From: G963667975 sp963677395
Lineage (GTDB): Bacteria; Bacteroidota; Bacteroidia; Bacteroidales; G963667975
Length of the DNA: 64,000 nt
NCBI GenBank assembly: GCA_963677395.2
Contig: OY781965.2
Span: 3,782,001 to 3,846,000 of the forward strand
Direction: 5' to 3'
This document shows positions 36,648 through 45,429 of this stretch, one piece after another (the stretch's first letter is position 1; each line of letters opens with the position of its first letter). The notes under the pieces are model-generated. The model was not told where the DNA came from and did no database searches. It saw only the letters and a program-made list of their open reading frames with translations. Made by a program: the position numbers and the translations under genes.

Positions 36648-38690
36648 ATGCAATTTGTAAATCCTTCATTTTTATACGCTTTAGCAGTACTGGCTATTCC
36701 AGTTATTATCCACCTGTTTCATTTCCGACGTTACAAAAAGGTCTTTTTCCCCAATGTAAAGTTTTTGGAAGAGGTGGAAATACAATCGAAGCGACAATCG
36801 AAACTGAGGGACCTGCTTATATTAATTGCACGTCTATTGGCTTTGGCTGCCTTGGTTTTTGCATTTGCACAACCTTTTATCCCGGTAGATAAACAATCGG
36901 TGGTGGGTGGCGAACACGCTGTAAGCATTTATGTTGACAATTCCTTTAGCATGGATAGCCGCGGACGTGAAGGCTTTTTGCTGGACATGGCTCGTAAAAA
37001 AGCCCGCGAAATAGCACTGGCGTACTCTACAGCCGATAAATTCCAACTTCTGACCAACGAATTCGAAGGAGTTCAACAACGATGGATTACCCGTGAAGAA
37101 TTTCTGAAATCGCTGGACGACATCAAACTTTCTCCTGTTTCACGTACACTGCCCGAGATAATTTCGCGTCAGCGTGATTTACTTTCGGGAATTACCAAAG
37201 GAAACCGCCACGAGTATATCCTTTCCGACTTTCAAAAAAGCTTTACAACATTTGATAAAGTAAAAAACGATTCAAGTATCCGAACCTTTTTTGTTCCGGT
37301 TATTCCGCAAGGAGTCACCAATATTTATGTTGACTCTGTATGGATGGAAAATCCTGTTTTTCAACCAGGAATGCAGGTTCAGCTTTCCGTTAAGATTGTA
37401 AATACGTCCGATGCGAAAGCGGAAAAAATTCCGGTAAAACTTGTTCTCAACGACTTACAGCGAGCCGTTGCCAGTGTTGATTTAGCCGGAAATGAGTCAA
37501 GGGTGGTAAATATGACTTTCAGCATCCGCGACAAAGGGTTACATCAGGGTTTTGTTGAAATCACGGACTACCCTATTGTATATGATGACCGGTATTACCT
37601 GGGATTTGATGCGGTTGACCGATTCAATGTGATGCTGGTTAATGGCAACGGTGGCAATCCGTACATCGACAAACTTTTCGAAGGAGATTCCGCCGTAAAT
37701 TATAAAGTACGGCAGGAAAAGAGTCTTAATTTCAATGAATTCACACAAAATGATCTGGTAATTCTTTCGGGCATCGAAAATATCTCCACAGGCTTGGGTG
37801 CCGAACTAAGCCGCTTTGTAAAACAAGGCGGAAGTTTGCTCGTAATTCCACCGGTAAAAGTCCAGCTTGAAAGTTACAAAGCTTTTTTACAAGGATTCGG
37901 GATGAGTGCTCTTGAAAAGCCTGACACAGCCGACACCCGCGCTACCAATATAAATCTGCAACATCCGTTGTTTCGCAATGTATTTGAAAGTATGCCGCAA
38001 AACATGCAATATCCCGAAATTAAAATGCACTTTTCGCAGGCAGGAAATAAAGGCAGTGGTGAAAGTTTGATTAAGTTATTGAATGGTGACGATCTACTCA
38101 GCGTGGCAACATTCGGGAAAGGCAGGGTTTATCTTTCATCCGTCGATTTCAATGATGCCTTCGGGAATTTCCATAAACAGGCTATCTTTGTTCCAACACT
38201 GTTTAATATTGCGCTTTACAGTCGTAAAACAGGAGAAATCAGTTACACTATCGGGAAAGATCAGTTAATCCCGATACAAAACCGTGATAATCGTGGCGAC
38301 AAGGTACTGAAACTGCGTAACGAAAAAGGTGATTTCGAGATTATTCCCGAAATAAGACCTATTGACGAGACCTTCTTTATTCACAATAATAATCAGGTAA
38401 AAGAAGCCGGGAACTATCGGCTCTATTCCGAAAACACTTTAATGGGAGGAATCTCATACAACTATAATCGTAATGAATCGCAACCCATTACATTCCAACC
38501 CGAGGAACTCTCCAAAAAACTTACAGATCTGAATCTGAATACCATCTCTGTTTTCGATACCGGAAAAACACCCGTTGCAAAAGCCATTGCAAAAATCAAT
38601 CAGGGCACAACCCTCTGGCGCTGGTTTCTCTGGGCAACCTTGCTTTTTTTACTTGCAGAAGTATTCATAATACGGTTCTGGAAAAAATAA
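36648..38690 (+). CDS. BatA-like membrane protein with vWA-type domain
   Basis: 680 residues. The N-terminal BatA-type double-membrane region reads MQFVNPSFLYALAVLAIPVIIHLFHFRRYK and LRDLLILIARLLALAALVFAFAQPFIP. A vWA domain follows with the MIDAS pattern DNSFSM (DxSxS) at about 101. Then comes a long beta-rich region, a glutamine-amidotransferase-like part (about 320-560) and a C-terminal membrane anchor (WRWFLWATLLFLLAEVFIIRFW). Such Bacteroidota proteins associate with MoxR/Bat-type ATPase systems, though no moxR gene is near. Function unknown beyond envelope role. Confidence 0.87.
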   Translation: MQFVNPSFLYALAVLAIPVIIHLFHFRRYKKVFFPNVKFLEEVEIQSKRQSKLRDLLILIARLLALAALVFAFAQPFIPVDKQSVVGGEHAVSIYVDNSFSMDSRGREGFLLDMARKKAREIALAYSTADKFQLLTNEFEGVQQRWITREEFLKSLDDIKLSPVSRTLPEIISRQRDLLSGITKGNRHEYILSDFQKSFTTFDKVKNDSSIRTFFVPVIPQGVTNIYVDSVWMENPVFQPGMQVQLSVKIVNTSDAKAEKIPVKLVLNDLQRAVASVDLAGNESRVVNMTFSIRDKGLHQGFVEITDYPIVYDDRYYLGFDAVDRFNVMLVNGNGGNPYIDKLFEGDSAVNYKVRQEKSLNFNEFTQNDLVILSGIENISTGLGAELSRFVKQGGSLLVIPPVKVQLESYKAFLQGFGMSALEKPDTADTRATNINLQHPLFRNVFESMPQNMQYPEIKMHFSQAGNKGSGESLIKLLNGDDLLSVATFGKGRVYLSSVDFNDAFGNFHKQAIFVPTLFNIALYSRKTGEISYTIGKDQLIPIQNRDNRGDKVLKLRNEKGDFEIIPEIRPIDETFFIHNNNQVKEAGNYRLYSENTLMGGISYNYNRNESQPITFQPEELSKKLTDLNLNTISVFDTGKTPVAKAIAKINQGTTLWRWFLWATLLFLLAEVFIIRFWKK

Positions 38691-38932
38691 ACGGATACCC
38701 AGCAAATCTCCCTCGGATTCATCCAAGCCCAAAAAATGGCTTTTTGAAGGGGCAAAAGGACAGCAATATTCGGTAAGCAGTGTGCGGACGATTGTAAAAA
38801 ACCCATTGGATCATTTAGATTTTTAATTTTTCACTACTTTTGTAAGTACTCATTAAAATTTACATAAAATGCAAAAGAATATACGAATACGACACACATT
38901 CCGTAATTCAAACAATTTAACCCAATAAAGCC

Positions 38933-38972
38933 AACACCTGTATATCCACAAAATTGTGGATATACAGGTGTT
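38933..38972. repeat. Perfect 40-bp palindrome in a gene-free stretch
   Basis: Arms AACACCTGTATATCCACAA (38933-38951) and its exact complement (38954-38972) with a 2-nt centre. It lies within the 463-bp gap 38691-39153, which contains no convincing gene; a TAnnTTTG-like TACTTTTG (38835-38842) precedes a 19-codon frame with no resemblance to anything known. There is no T-run, so it is not an ordinary terminator. Confidence 0.85.
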
Positions 38973-39153
38973 GTGCGTAATTGTAAAAAGACTGCCGACG
39001 CACATTCAAGCACATTTGGTTTTTGCTGACACACAAGCCAAAATTGAAAAGCCAAAAGAGCTTAAATTTTTGCCCTCACTCAGAGCAAAAGAAATTAGTA
39101 ACAATTAGAGAATATTATCGAATTTAAGTATCTTTATCCAAATCCTACTAAAA

Positions 39154-39945
39154 TTGACAGTTGCAAATTATATAAAACAATTACTATCCTACGAGGAATA
39201 TTCATTCTCCCTAGATGAATTAATTGCGAATATTCACAAAAGTGAAACATCTATAAAAAGTGAACTCTCTCGATTAATTGCTAAAAAAGAAATAGTAAAC
39301 CTTCGAAAAGGCTTTTATCTTATTATAACACCAAGATATTCATCGGCGCAAAAGCTACCAATTCAGCTTTATTGCGAGAAACTTTTCAAATATTTAGACC
39401 GGAATTATTATGTCGCTCTTTTTTCAGCAGCAAAATTTCACGGTGCAAGCCACCAGCAGGTTCATAAAGACTACATAATAACAGAGAAACCTAAATTCAA
39501 CGATATTTCAAAAAGCACAATTGATATTCGTTTTTTTACAACGAGTAACTGGTCTGACAAGAATATCCAAATGATGAAATCTGATGCTGGCCCATATAAG
39601 GTATCAAGTCCAGCCCTGACAATAGTTGACTTAATTCATTATCAAACAAAGTTAGGTGGGATAAATAGAATGCTTGCTGTTATTGAAGAACTGTCAGAAG
39701 AATTAAGTGAGTTGGATTTAGTTGAACTGTTAAGTTGGTATCCCAATAAAAGTACATTACAAAGATTTGGCTTTTTGTTAGAAGAACTTGGGACTAAAGA
39801 AGATTTTCAGGAATTAATATTTATAAGTTTAAAATCAACAAATTTCTTCCCGGTCTTGCTTAGCCCAAAGTCAAATGAAAAACCCGGAGCGGTAAATAAC
39901 AGGTGGAAAGTTGCTATTAATATAAAATTGGAAAGTGATTTATGA
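39154..39945 (+). CDS. AbiEi-type antitoxin / transcriptional regulator of an AbiE type IV TA system
   Basis: 263 residues, starting at TTG. The N-terminal winged-helix region (YIKQLLSYEEYSFSLDELI..., SIKSELSRLIAKKEIVNLRKGFYLI) is the AbiEi DNA-binding part. The AbiEi C-terminal fold follows with YVALFSAAKFHGASHQQ and RFFTTSNWSDKNIQ, then VSSPALTIVDLIHYQTKLGG. AbiEi represses the operon and neutralises AbiEii without direct contact. The stop overlaps the AbiEii start (ATGA). Confidence 0.9.
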   Translation: MTVANYIKQLLSYEEYSFSLDELIANIHKSETSIKSELSRLIAKKEIVNLRKGFYLIITPRYSSAQKLPIQLYCEKLFKYLDRNYYVALFSAAKFHGASHQQVHKDYIITEKPKFNDISKSTIDIRFFTTSNWSDKNIQMMKSDAGPYKVSSPALTIVDLIHYQTKLGGINRMLAVIEELSEELSELDLVELLSWYPNKSTLQRFGFLLEELGTKEDFQELIFISLKSTNFFPVLLSPKSNEKPGAVNNRWKVAINIKLESDL

Positions 39946-40733
39946 TACCAAGACCCTTTATCGCAAAATGGCAACAACATGCTCCATGGAAAGAATTTGC
40001 ACAAGTTGAGCAGGATTTAATTGTTTCCAGAACGTTGGTCGAAATCTTCTCCGATGAGTTCCTTAGAGAAAATCTTGCTTTCAGAGGAGGTACAGCTTTA
40101 CACAAATTATACCTTAATCCTGCCGCAAGATATTCCGAAGATATTGATTTAGTTCAAATAAGACCTGGTCCTATTAAACCAATAATGGAGAGAATTGGAG
40201 AAGTTGTTACCTTTTTTGAAGAAAAAAGAGCTACTCAGGTTCGTGGACATGGAGCGAAAGCTTTGTATCGATTCACATCGGAATATGAAGAAATACGAAT
40301 GCGATTGAAATTGGAAATTAACTGCAAAGAGCATTTCAACGTGCTTGATTGGGTTGGTTTTCCTTTTGAAGTTGAAAGTGAATGGTTCTCTGGTAAAGCA
40401 AAAATAAGGACGTACAATATTAATGAACTTTTAGGAACAAAACTTAGGGCACTATACCAACGAAGTAAAGGAAGAGATTTGTTTGATTTAGATTATTCAC
40501 GGCAAAATATGGATTTGGACTATGAGCAAATCATAACTTGTTTTAAGGAATACACTTCGTTTGCAACGGGGAAAAGACTTCCAAGTAAAAATGAGTTCTT
40601 ACTGAATATAGAAGAGAAAGAGGTAAGTACTGAGTTTACAGGCGATATGGAAGCATTGTTAAGACCTGAAATTAAATACAATCAGAGTGATGCTTTTAAT
40701 TGGTTGAAAACAGAATTAATAGGGAAAATTTAA
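39942..40733 (+). CDS. AbiEii nucleotidyltransferase toxin
   Basis: 263 residues. The nucleotidyltransferase motifs are LAFRGGTALHKLY (about 49) and RYSEDIDLV (about 66), the GS/GG...DxD signature of the AbiEii/AbiGii family. GTKLRALYQRSKGRDLFDLDY (about 165-185) is the other conserved block. AbiEii toxins add nucleotides to RNA and block growth during phage infection. It is coupled to AbiEi by ATGA. Directly after its stop codon comes the start codon of a truncated hsdM, so the pair once belonged to a restriction-modification operon. Confidence 0.92.
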   Translation: MIPRPFIAKWQQHAPWKEFAQVEQDLIVSRTLVEIFSDEFLRENLAFRGGTALHKLYLNPAARYSEDIDLVQIRPGPIKPIMERIGEVVTFFEEKRATQVRGHGAKALYRFTSEYEEIRMRLKLEINCKEHFNVLDWVGFPFEVESEWFSGKAKIRTYNINELLGTKLRALYQRSKGRDLFDLDYSRQNMDLDYEQIITCFKEYTSFATGKRLPSKNEFLLNIEEKEVSTEFTGDMEALLRPEIKYNQSDAFNWLKTELIGKI

Positions 40734-40838
40734 ATGAGAAATATTACATCAATAGTAAAGTCCATACGGGATATAATGAGGAAGGATGCAGGACTTGATG
40801 GAGATACACAAAGAATATCTCAACTAGTCTGTCTGTAG
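40734..40838 (+). pseudogene. hsdM remnant: N-terminal 34 codons of a type I methyltransferase
   Basis: The ATG follows the AbiEii TAA without a gap. The frame reads MRNITSIVKSIRDIMRKDAG and then DTQRISQLV, which is the conserved start of HsdM; the normal continuation is QLVWxxFLKIFD. Here it breaks into CL-stop. The rest of hsdM and any hsdS/hsdR are gone. The next sequence (TAGTACACTCCAAAAGTAGAC and onward) is unrelated, then the intron/cassette array begins. Probably deleted or displaced when the array arrived. Confidence 0.8.
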
Positions 40839-40941
40839 GCTTCCCATTTTTAGTACACTCCAAAAGTAGACAATTCTTTATTAATTGAACAATCTCTTTG
40901 AAGGGCTTCGTTTCGCTTCGGCTACGCCTTCGCTACACTAC

Positions 40942-41370
40942 GCCCTTCATTGTTTTGTGAGACCTCCACTTCATTCATCGGCTCGTTACTGACAACTACT
41001 ATGACCTCTGCTGACTCCTTGATATAACCAAACCCATGGTTATCAAGGCATCCCCTGGTAAAAGCTTTTCCCTTCTTCCAATGCCTGCGTGATCTACATA
41101 GTTACTCTTTTGGTATTCTTGGGGCGTTGCACCCCGCTGCAAGCTGGCTCATCGCTAAAATCATCCACAGGATGATTTCTTAACGCTCTGCCCTGTGCTT
41201 GCTTACCCGAATAGCCATGCCTCATATCACGTTTCTGTTCGTCAGTACCGGCTTTTGCCGTTTGACTTCCTTCACTGCTGCCGTCGCCAACAACCAGCTT
41301 GTCACTTGCTAACGGTTCGGGGCGTTACACCCGTCCGTAAGGGATTTGCACCCTCTGGGAAAATACACAC
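40942..41370 (-). mobile_element. Group II intron copy A, ORF-less and truncated at its 3' end
   Basis: On the minus strand it starts GTGTGTATTTTCCC and continues CAGAGGGTGCAAATCCC, then TACTGACGAACAGAAAC and GGAGTCAGCAGAGGTCATAG, all as in group II intron domain I. The 3' part (domains V and VI) is missing. It is replaced by an unrelated hairpin (GAAGGGC 40900-40906 with GCCCTTC 40942-40948). It also has longer variable stem-loops than copies B-E. The 807-bp stretch 40839-41645 holds only this copy, the promoter segment and an attC-like palindrome. Confidence 0.75.
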
Positions 41371-41402
41371 TTGTTGTTTCGTTGCTTTGTAAAGTTTATT
41401 TG

Positions 41403-41410
41403 TATTTTTG
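41403..41410 (+). promoter_or_regulatory. Conserved -7 element after intron copy A (TATTTTTG)
   Basis: Part of the conserved about 65-bp segment that follows every intron copy on the plus strand. TTG precedes it by 18 bp. It points toward the VOC-family gene. Confidence 0.4.
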
Positions 41411-41434
41411 AACTTTTTCAACAGCTTACAACAA

Positions 41435-41549
41435 GTGTGTGAGCTGCTTATGCAGGGCGCACACAACGGCTCATAAAACATTGGGATTTAAGTGGTTTGC
41501 AACGGTGGATAAGTTAGCAATCACGCAGTCCCCAACGATTTTATAGCCG
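41435..41549 (+). repeat. attC-like palindromic spacer P1
   Basis: First a small hairpin (GTGTG...CACAC around GCTGCTTATGCAGG, 41435-41464). Then a large imperfect palindrome: CGGCTCATAAAACATTGGG (41467-41485) with CCCAACGATTTTATAGCCG (41531-41549). It contains TTTAAGTGG, also found in P3. This is the junction before the VOC gene. Confidence 0.6.
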
Positions 41550-41645
41550 CCACCGTCATCGGCAAGCAGAAGTTTCACAATGGATAATGAAGTGAAAAAA
41601 AGAGCATTAAACAAAATAATAGAAATAAATTCAAATTGAATATTT

Positions 41646-42047
41646 ATGAAATTCAGTAACGTAAGATTATTAGTCAAAGACTACAAAAAATGTTTTAAAT
41701 TTTATACAGAACAATTAGGGTTAGAACCCCTTTGGGGAGATGAAAACGGATGTTATGCTTCATTTAAAGTGGCAGACGGGATTGAAGGATTGGCCATTTT
41801 CTCTTCTGATTTAATGGCTTCAGCTGTTGGAAATGATGAAAAAACACAACCGATTGGTTATAGGGAAAAATCATTGGTCGTTTTTGAAGTAGCGAATGTG
41901 GATGATACCTATCAAGCATTTATAAAAAAAGGCATTAACTTTATTAATGAACCGACTGATATGCCTGACTGGGGAATGAGAGTTGTTCACCTGAGAGACC
42001 CGGAAGAGAATTTAATTGAGTTTTTTACACCTTTGGCTGCACAGTAG
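41646..42047 (+). CDS. VOC-family (glyoxalase/bleomycin-resistance-like) protein
   Basis: 133 residues. The VOC fold appears as MKFSNVRLLVKDYKKCFKFY, LGLEPLWGDENG, KSLVVFEVANVDDTYQAFIKKG and VHLRDPEENLIEFF, the paired beta-alpha-beta units that build a metal site. Members include glyoxalases, antibiotic-binding proteins and dioxygenases; the short length and cassette setting are like drug-binding proteins, but the substrate is not predictable. The DUF5131-like gene starts one base after its stop, forming a two-gene unit. Confidence 0.85.
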   Translation: MKFSNVRLLVKDYKKCFKFYTEQLGLEPLWGDENGCYASFKVADGIEGLAIFSSDLMASAVGNDEKTQPIGYREKSLVVFEVANVDDTYQAFIKKGINFINEPTDMPDWGMRVVHLRDPEENLIEFFTPLAAQ

Positions 42048-42048
42048 T

Positions 42049-42771
42049 ATGAATTGGGAACCCTGGACAGGTTGTTATAAAATAAGCGATGGTTGCACTT
42101 ACTGCTATTTCTATGGCCCTTTCTCAAAACGTTGCGGACAAAATAATGTACATAAAACGAACGAGTTTGATAAACCTATAGCTAAAACGACAAAAGGTAC
42201 AGATAAAATTCAAAGCGGAAAGATTGTTGCGACTTGTTTCGCAAGCGATTTTTTTATTGCAGAAGCTGATGAATGGCGTAATGAAGCTTGGGCAATGATA
42301 AAGAAACGACCTGACCTTGACTTTTTGATATTAACTAAGCGCATTGACTGCTTTAATATTTCCCTACCAAACGATTGGGGTGATGGATATGATAATGTGA
42401 ATATAGGGTGCACAATTGAAAATCAGGAATCAGCTGATTATCGACTGCCTTTGTTTCTATCCTACCCCATTAAAAGGAGATTTATAGCAGCAGCACCACT
42501 TTTGGGCGCTATTGATATATCGGCTTATCTTGGCGGAATTGAGCATGTTACCGTAGGTGGTGAAACAGGACGAGAAGCTCGTATATGTAATTACGATTGG
42601 GTTTTAGATATTCGAGAACAATGTGTTAAAGCAGGAATAACCTTTTGGTTTAAAAACACAGGTTCGCTTTTTAGATATGACGGTACAGTTCAAAAAATAA
42701 ATCCTTTCAAGCAGAGTTGTGTAGCAAAAGAATTTGGAATTAATATTTTAAACGGCAAAAAGCTATTTTAA
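42049..42771 (+). CDS. DUF5131 (phage Gp37/Gp68-like) protein
   Basis: 240 residues from MNWEPWTGCYKIS; an upstream in-frame ATG lies inside the VOC gene. The Cys cluster CYKISDGCTYC at the N-terminus (Cx6Cx2C) and the SAM/TIM-barrel-like phrases FLILTKRID, VNIGCTIENQE and VTVGGETGREARICNYDWV are typical of DUF5131. Relatives are found in phages and are related to radical-SAM spore-lyase-like folds. Role unknown. It ends 42 bp before the intron copy B. Confidence 0.82.
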   Translation: MNWEPWTGCYKISDGCTYCYFYGPFSKRCGQNNVHKTNEFDKPIAKTTKGTDKIQSGKIVATCFASDFFIAEADEWRNEAWAMIKKRPDLDFLILTKRIDCFNISLPNDWGDGYDNVNIGCTIENQESADYRLPLFLSYPIKRRFIAAAPLLGAIDISAYLGGIEHVTVGGETGREARICNYDWVLDIREQCVKAGITFWFKNTGSLFRYDGTVQKINPFKQSCVAKEFGINILNGKKLF

Positions 42772-42813
42772 TCATCTAAAAAAAAGGAGTTATAAAATAC
42801 AATGCCAGCCGCT

Positions 42814-43319
42814 AATCGAGTAGCCAGCCCCATCAGCAAACGCTGACAGGGAGTGCGCCTCTCTCACCACATAGCATACGGGTCTTCCCGGTAAACCGGG
42901 ACGGTTCATTAAACAATGGAGAAAAGCGGTGATTTAACGTTCAGCCCTTCATTGTCTTGTGAGACCTCCACTTCATTCATCGGTTCGTTACTGACAACTA
43001 CTATGACCTCTGCTGACTCCTTGACTTAACCAACCCGTGGTTATCAAGGCATCCCCTGATAAAAGCTTTTCCCTTCCTCCAATGCCTGCGGCATCTACAT
43101 AGTTACCCTTTTGGTATTCTTCGGACGTTATCCCGAAGCCTCGGGATGCTTGCTTATCCTCGTTTCATAGCCTCATATGCCGTTCCTGTTCGTCAGTACA
43201 GACTTTTGCCGGTTGGCTTCCGTCACTGCATTCCTCACGGAAAACCAGCTTGTCACTTGCGAATACTTCGGACACAGCTCCGCGTATAAGGGATTTTCAC
43301 CCTATGGGAAAATACACAC
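42814..43319 (-). mobile_element. Group II intron copy B, ORF-less
   Basis: About 506 bp on the minus strand, starting GTGTGTATTTTCCC (43319) and ending CTACTCGATT (42814), the typical group II intron ends. Domain I blocks (TACTGACGAACAG) and the GGAGTCAGCAGAGGTCATAG block are present. No reverse transcriptase frame: domain IV is only a short loop. The gene-free gap 42772-43406 holds only this element and the promoter segment. Confidence 0.8.
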
Positions 43320-43351
43320 TTGTTGTTTTCCCCCTTCGTAAAGTTTATTTG

Positions 43352-43359
43352 TATATTTG
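43352..43359 (+). promoter_or_regulatory. Conserved -7 element after intron copy B (TATATTTG)
   Basis: TATATTTG lies 47 bp before the ATG at 43407, in the conserved segment after the intron. The -33 part is altered in this copy (a run of C). Confidence 0.4.
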
Positions 43360-43406
43360 AACTTTTTCAACAGCTTACAACAACCATTAGCATTAATTTT
43401 AAAAAA

Positions 43407-44132
43407 ATGAGGCTCTTACAAAAAATAATAGACAGATTCCAGCAAAATGCTGTTCTAGATGAATTATTGGAAGATATGAAAAATTTGGATGAAGTCCTTC
43501 TTGAAAAACGAATAGAGATATTTAAAGAGAAGGTAACACCTGAATTTTCCAAAATTGGACTTAATAATTGGGATGGAAAATACATTTGGTTTAGTGATTT
43601 TAATAATGAGGGAATAAAGCATGTGGTTGAATATACTGTTTTTAAATATTATGGAGGCTCCTTTACATATGGTAATTGTTACTATTATGTTCCAACCATT
43701 TCAGGCAGTTCAAAACTGATAAATCATCGGACTGATAAATCCACAAAAATTCATTTTTTTAAGAGACTAGATGAATGGCAAAAATCTATGGAAAAGAATA
43801 ATCATAATAATCCAGATAAAGTAAGCACAATTAACGAAAAGAAATTCAGAGCGACTTTAGACGATGTTTTACAAAGGAATATCCCAAAATTAAAAGACTG
43901 GTTCGATAAAACTCAGACCTTAGAACAAACCATTGAAGGATTAATAAATGATATTAATAATCCTCCTTACGAAATTGGACAAAGAATTATTTCTTGTGAG
44001 TATATCTTAGGTTTTTTATATAAGCAAAAGGGAGATATTGAATCATCAGAATTTTGGATAAAGAAACATTTTGAAAAAAAACTGAACAACGACGAAGAAA
44101 TTGAATTGATAATGAGTAAAATAAAAAACTAA
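43407..44132 (+). CDS. Hypothetical protein, cassette cargo
   Basis: 241 residues from MRLLQKIIDRFQQN. A longer frame from 43320 would translate the promoter segment and is rejected. A helical N-terminus (about 1-60) is followed by NNWDGKYIWFSDFNNEGIKHVVEYTVFKYYGGSFTYGN, an aromatic strand-rich part, and then helices, with KDWFDKTQTLEQTIEGLI and EYILGFLYKQKGDIESSEFWIKK resembling a TPR-like ending. I do not recognise the family. It is the single gene between intron copies B and C; its stop codon is 4 bp before the intron 3' end. Confidence 0.5.
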   Translation: MRLLQKIIDRFQQNAVLDELLEDMKNLDEVLLEKRIEIFKEKVTPEFSKIGLNNWDGKYIWFSDFNNEGIKHVVEYTVFKYYGGSFTYGNCYYYVPTISGSSKLINHRTDKSTKIHFFKRLDEWQKSMEKNNHNNPDKVSTINEKKFRATLDDVLQRNIPKLKDWFDKTQTLEQTIEGLINDINNPPYEIGQRIISCEYILGFLYKQKGDIESSEFWIKKHFEKKLNNDEEIELIMSKIKN

Positions 44133-44136
44133 TGCT

Positions 44137-44642
44137 AATCGTAGACGGTTTCGCCAGTAGTTAGCTGACGGAGTGCGCCTCTCTCACCACATAGCATACG
44201 GGTCTTCCCGGTAAACCGGGACGGTTCATTAAACAATGGAGAAAAGCGGTGATTTAACGTTCAGCCCTTCATTGTCTTGTGAGACCTCCGCTTCATTCAT
44301 CGGCTCGTTACCGATACCTACTATGACCTCTGCTGACTCCTCGACTTAACCAACCCATTGGTTATCAAGGTATCCCCTGGTAAAAGCTTTTCCCTTCCTC
44401 TAATTCCTGCGGCATCTACTACAAAACGATGCTTGTATTCTTCGGACGTTATCCCGAAACTTCGGGGTGCTTGCTTATCCTCGTTTCATAGCCTCATATG
44501 CCGTTCCTGTTCGTCAGTACAGACTTTTGCCGGTTGGCTTCCGTCACTGCATTCCTCACGGAAAACCAGCTTGTCACTTGCTAACGGTTCGGGGCGTTAC
44601 ATCCGTCCGTAAGGGATTCGCACCCTCTGGGAAAATACACAC
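44137..44642 (-). mobile_element. Group II intron copy C, ORF-less
   Basis: About 506 bp, same layout as copy B. The 5' end GTGTGTATTTTCCC is at 44642. The 3' end differs: the domain VI-like hairpin reads CCGTCAGCTAACTACTGGCG and ends CTACGATT instead of CTACTCGATT. It shares the ...GGTTCGGGGCGTTACA-type stem with copy A rather than with B, D and E. Confidence 0.78.
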
Positions 44643-44674
44643 TTGTTGTTTCGTTGCTTTGTAAAGTTTATTTG

Positions 44675-44682
44675 TATATTTG
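44675..44682 (+). promoter_or_regulatory. Conserved -7 element after intron copy C (TATATTTG)
   Basis: TATATTTG with TTG 18 bp upstream (CGTTG), a reasonable Bacteroidota promoter toward the gene at 44884. Confidence 0.45.
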
Positions 44683-44706
44683 AACTTTTTCAACAGCTTA
44701 CAACAA

Positions 44707-44846
44707 GTGTGCGCGCTGCTTATGCAGGGCGCACACACACAATATAGCCAATAAGGGTTTCAGTGGTTTGCGTAGGTTTGTAGCCCACTTAAACCTATAG
44801 TGTACCTTGATAGAAAATCGCCCGTAACCCCTTACTGGCCATATTG
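44707..44846 (+). repeat. attC-like palindromic spacer P2
   Basis: A tight hairpin GTGTGCGC (44707-44714) with GCGCACAC (44729-44736). Then a large imperfect palindrome: CAATATAGCCAATAAGG (44740-44756) with CCTTACTGGCCATATTG (44830-44846), plus an inner stem TAGGTTT/AAACCTA. The GTTTCAGTGG block matches P1 and P3 loosely. Confidence 0.6.
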
Positions 44847-44883
44847 TCAAACGTTACCTTGCATTTAAAACAAACCTGATTAA

Positions 44884-45429
44884 ATGAACAAAACAATAGA
44901 AATTCCATTAAGCAAAAAGAAAATAACCTTACTCCTTTTAGCTTCAATAGCGTTTGTCGCTGGTGGAATCTGGATTACAATTAATCCAGAGATATTTATT
45001 CCAAACATTTTTAGAATTACAAACCCACAAATTATTCGGTTTGGTGGAATTGCAGGAATTTTGTTTTTTGGAGCAGGTAGCATTTATGGAATTAAAAAAC
45101 TCTTTGACAAAAAAGTCGGACTGATAATCGATTCAAATGGAATTACTGACAATTCGAATGCATCAAGTATTGGACTAATCGAATGGAATGACATTTTCGA
45201 AATTAGGATTAAGCAAGTAATGTCGACTAAATTCTTATTAATTGACATTGTAAATCCTGAAAAGTATATCGGAAAAGCTAAAAACGGATTCCAAGCTAAA
45301 CTTATGAAAGCAAATATGAGAATGTATGAAACACCACTGTCGATTACATCAAATACGCTGAAATATGACTTTGGAGAACTTGAGAAACTAATACAAACAG
45401 AATTTAGAAAAATAAAAAAAGCAAGATAA
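44884..45429 (+). CDS. STM3941-like membrane protein, cassette cargo
   Basis: 181 residues. Two membrane helices: ITLLLLASIAFVAGGIWITI and IIRFGGIAGILFFGAGSIYG. These are followed by a cytoplasmic PH-like region (KVGLIIDSNGITDNSNASSIGLIEWNDIFEIRI, FLLIDIVNPEKYIGKAK). The pattern resembles the STM3941 family. Its stop codon TAA at 45427-45429 overlaps the 3' end of intron copy D. Confidence 0.7.
   Translation: MNKTIEIPLSKKKITLLLLASIAFVAGGIWITINPEIFIPNIFRITNPQIIRFGGIAGILFFGAGSIYGIKKLFDKKVGLIIDSNGITDNSNASSIGLIEWNDIFEIRIKQVMSTKFLLIDIVNPEKYIGKAKNGFQAKLMKANMRMYETPLSITSNTLKYDFGELEKLIQTEFRKIKKAR

Noticed and set aside
40845..40900. End of an IS3-type element (TAGTACACTCCAAAAGTAGAC)
   Set aside because: Only a short resemblance; no transposase or second end was found.
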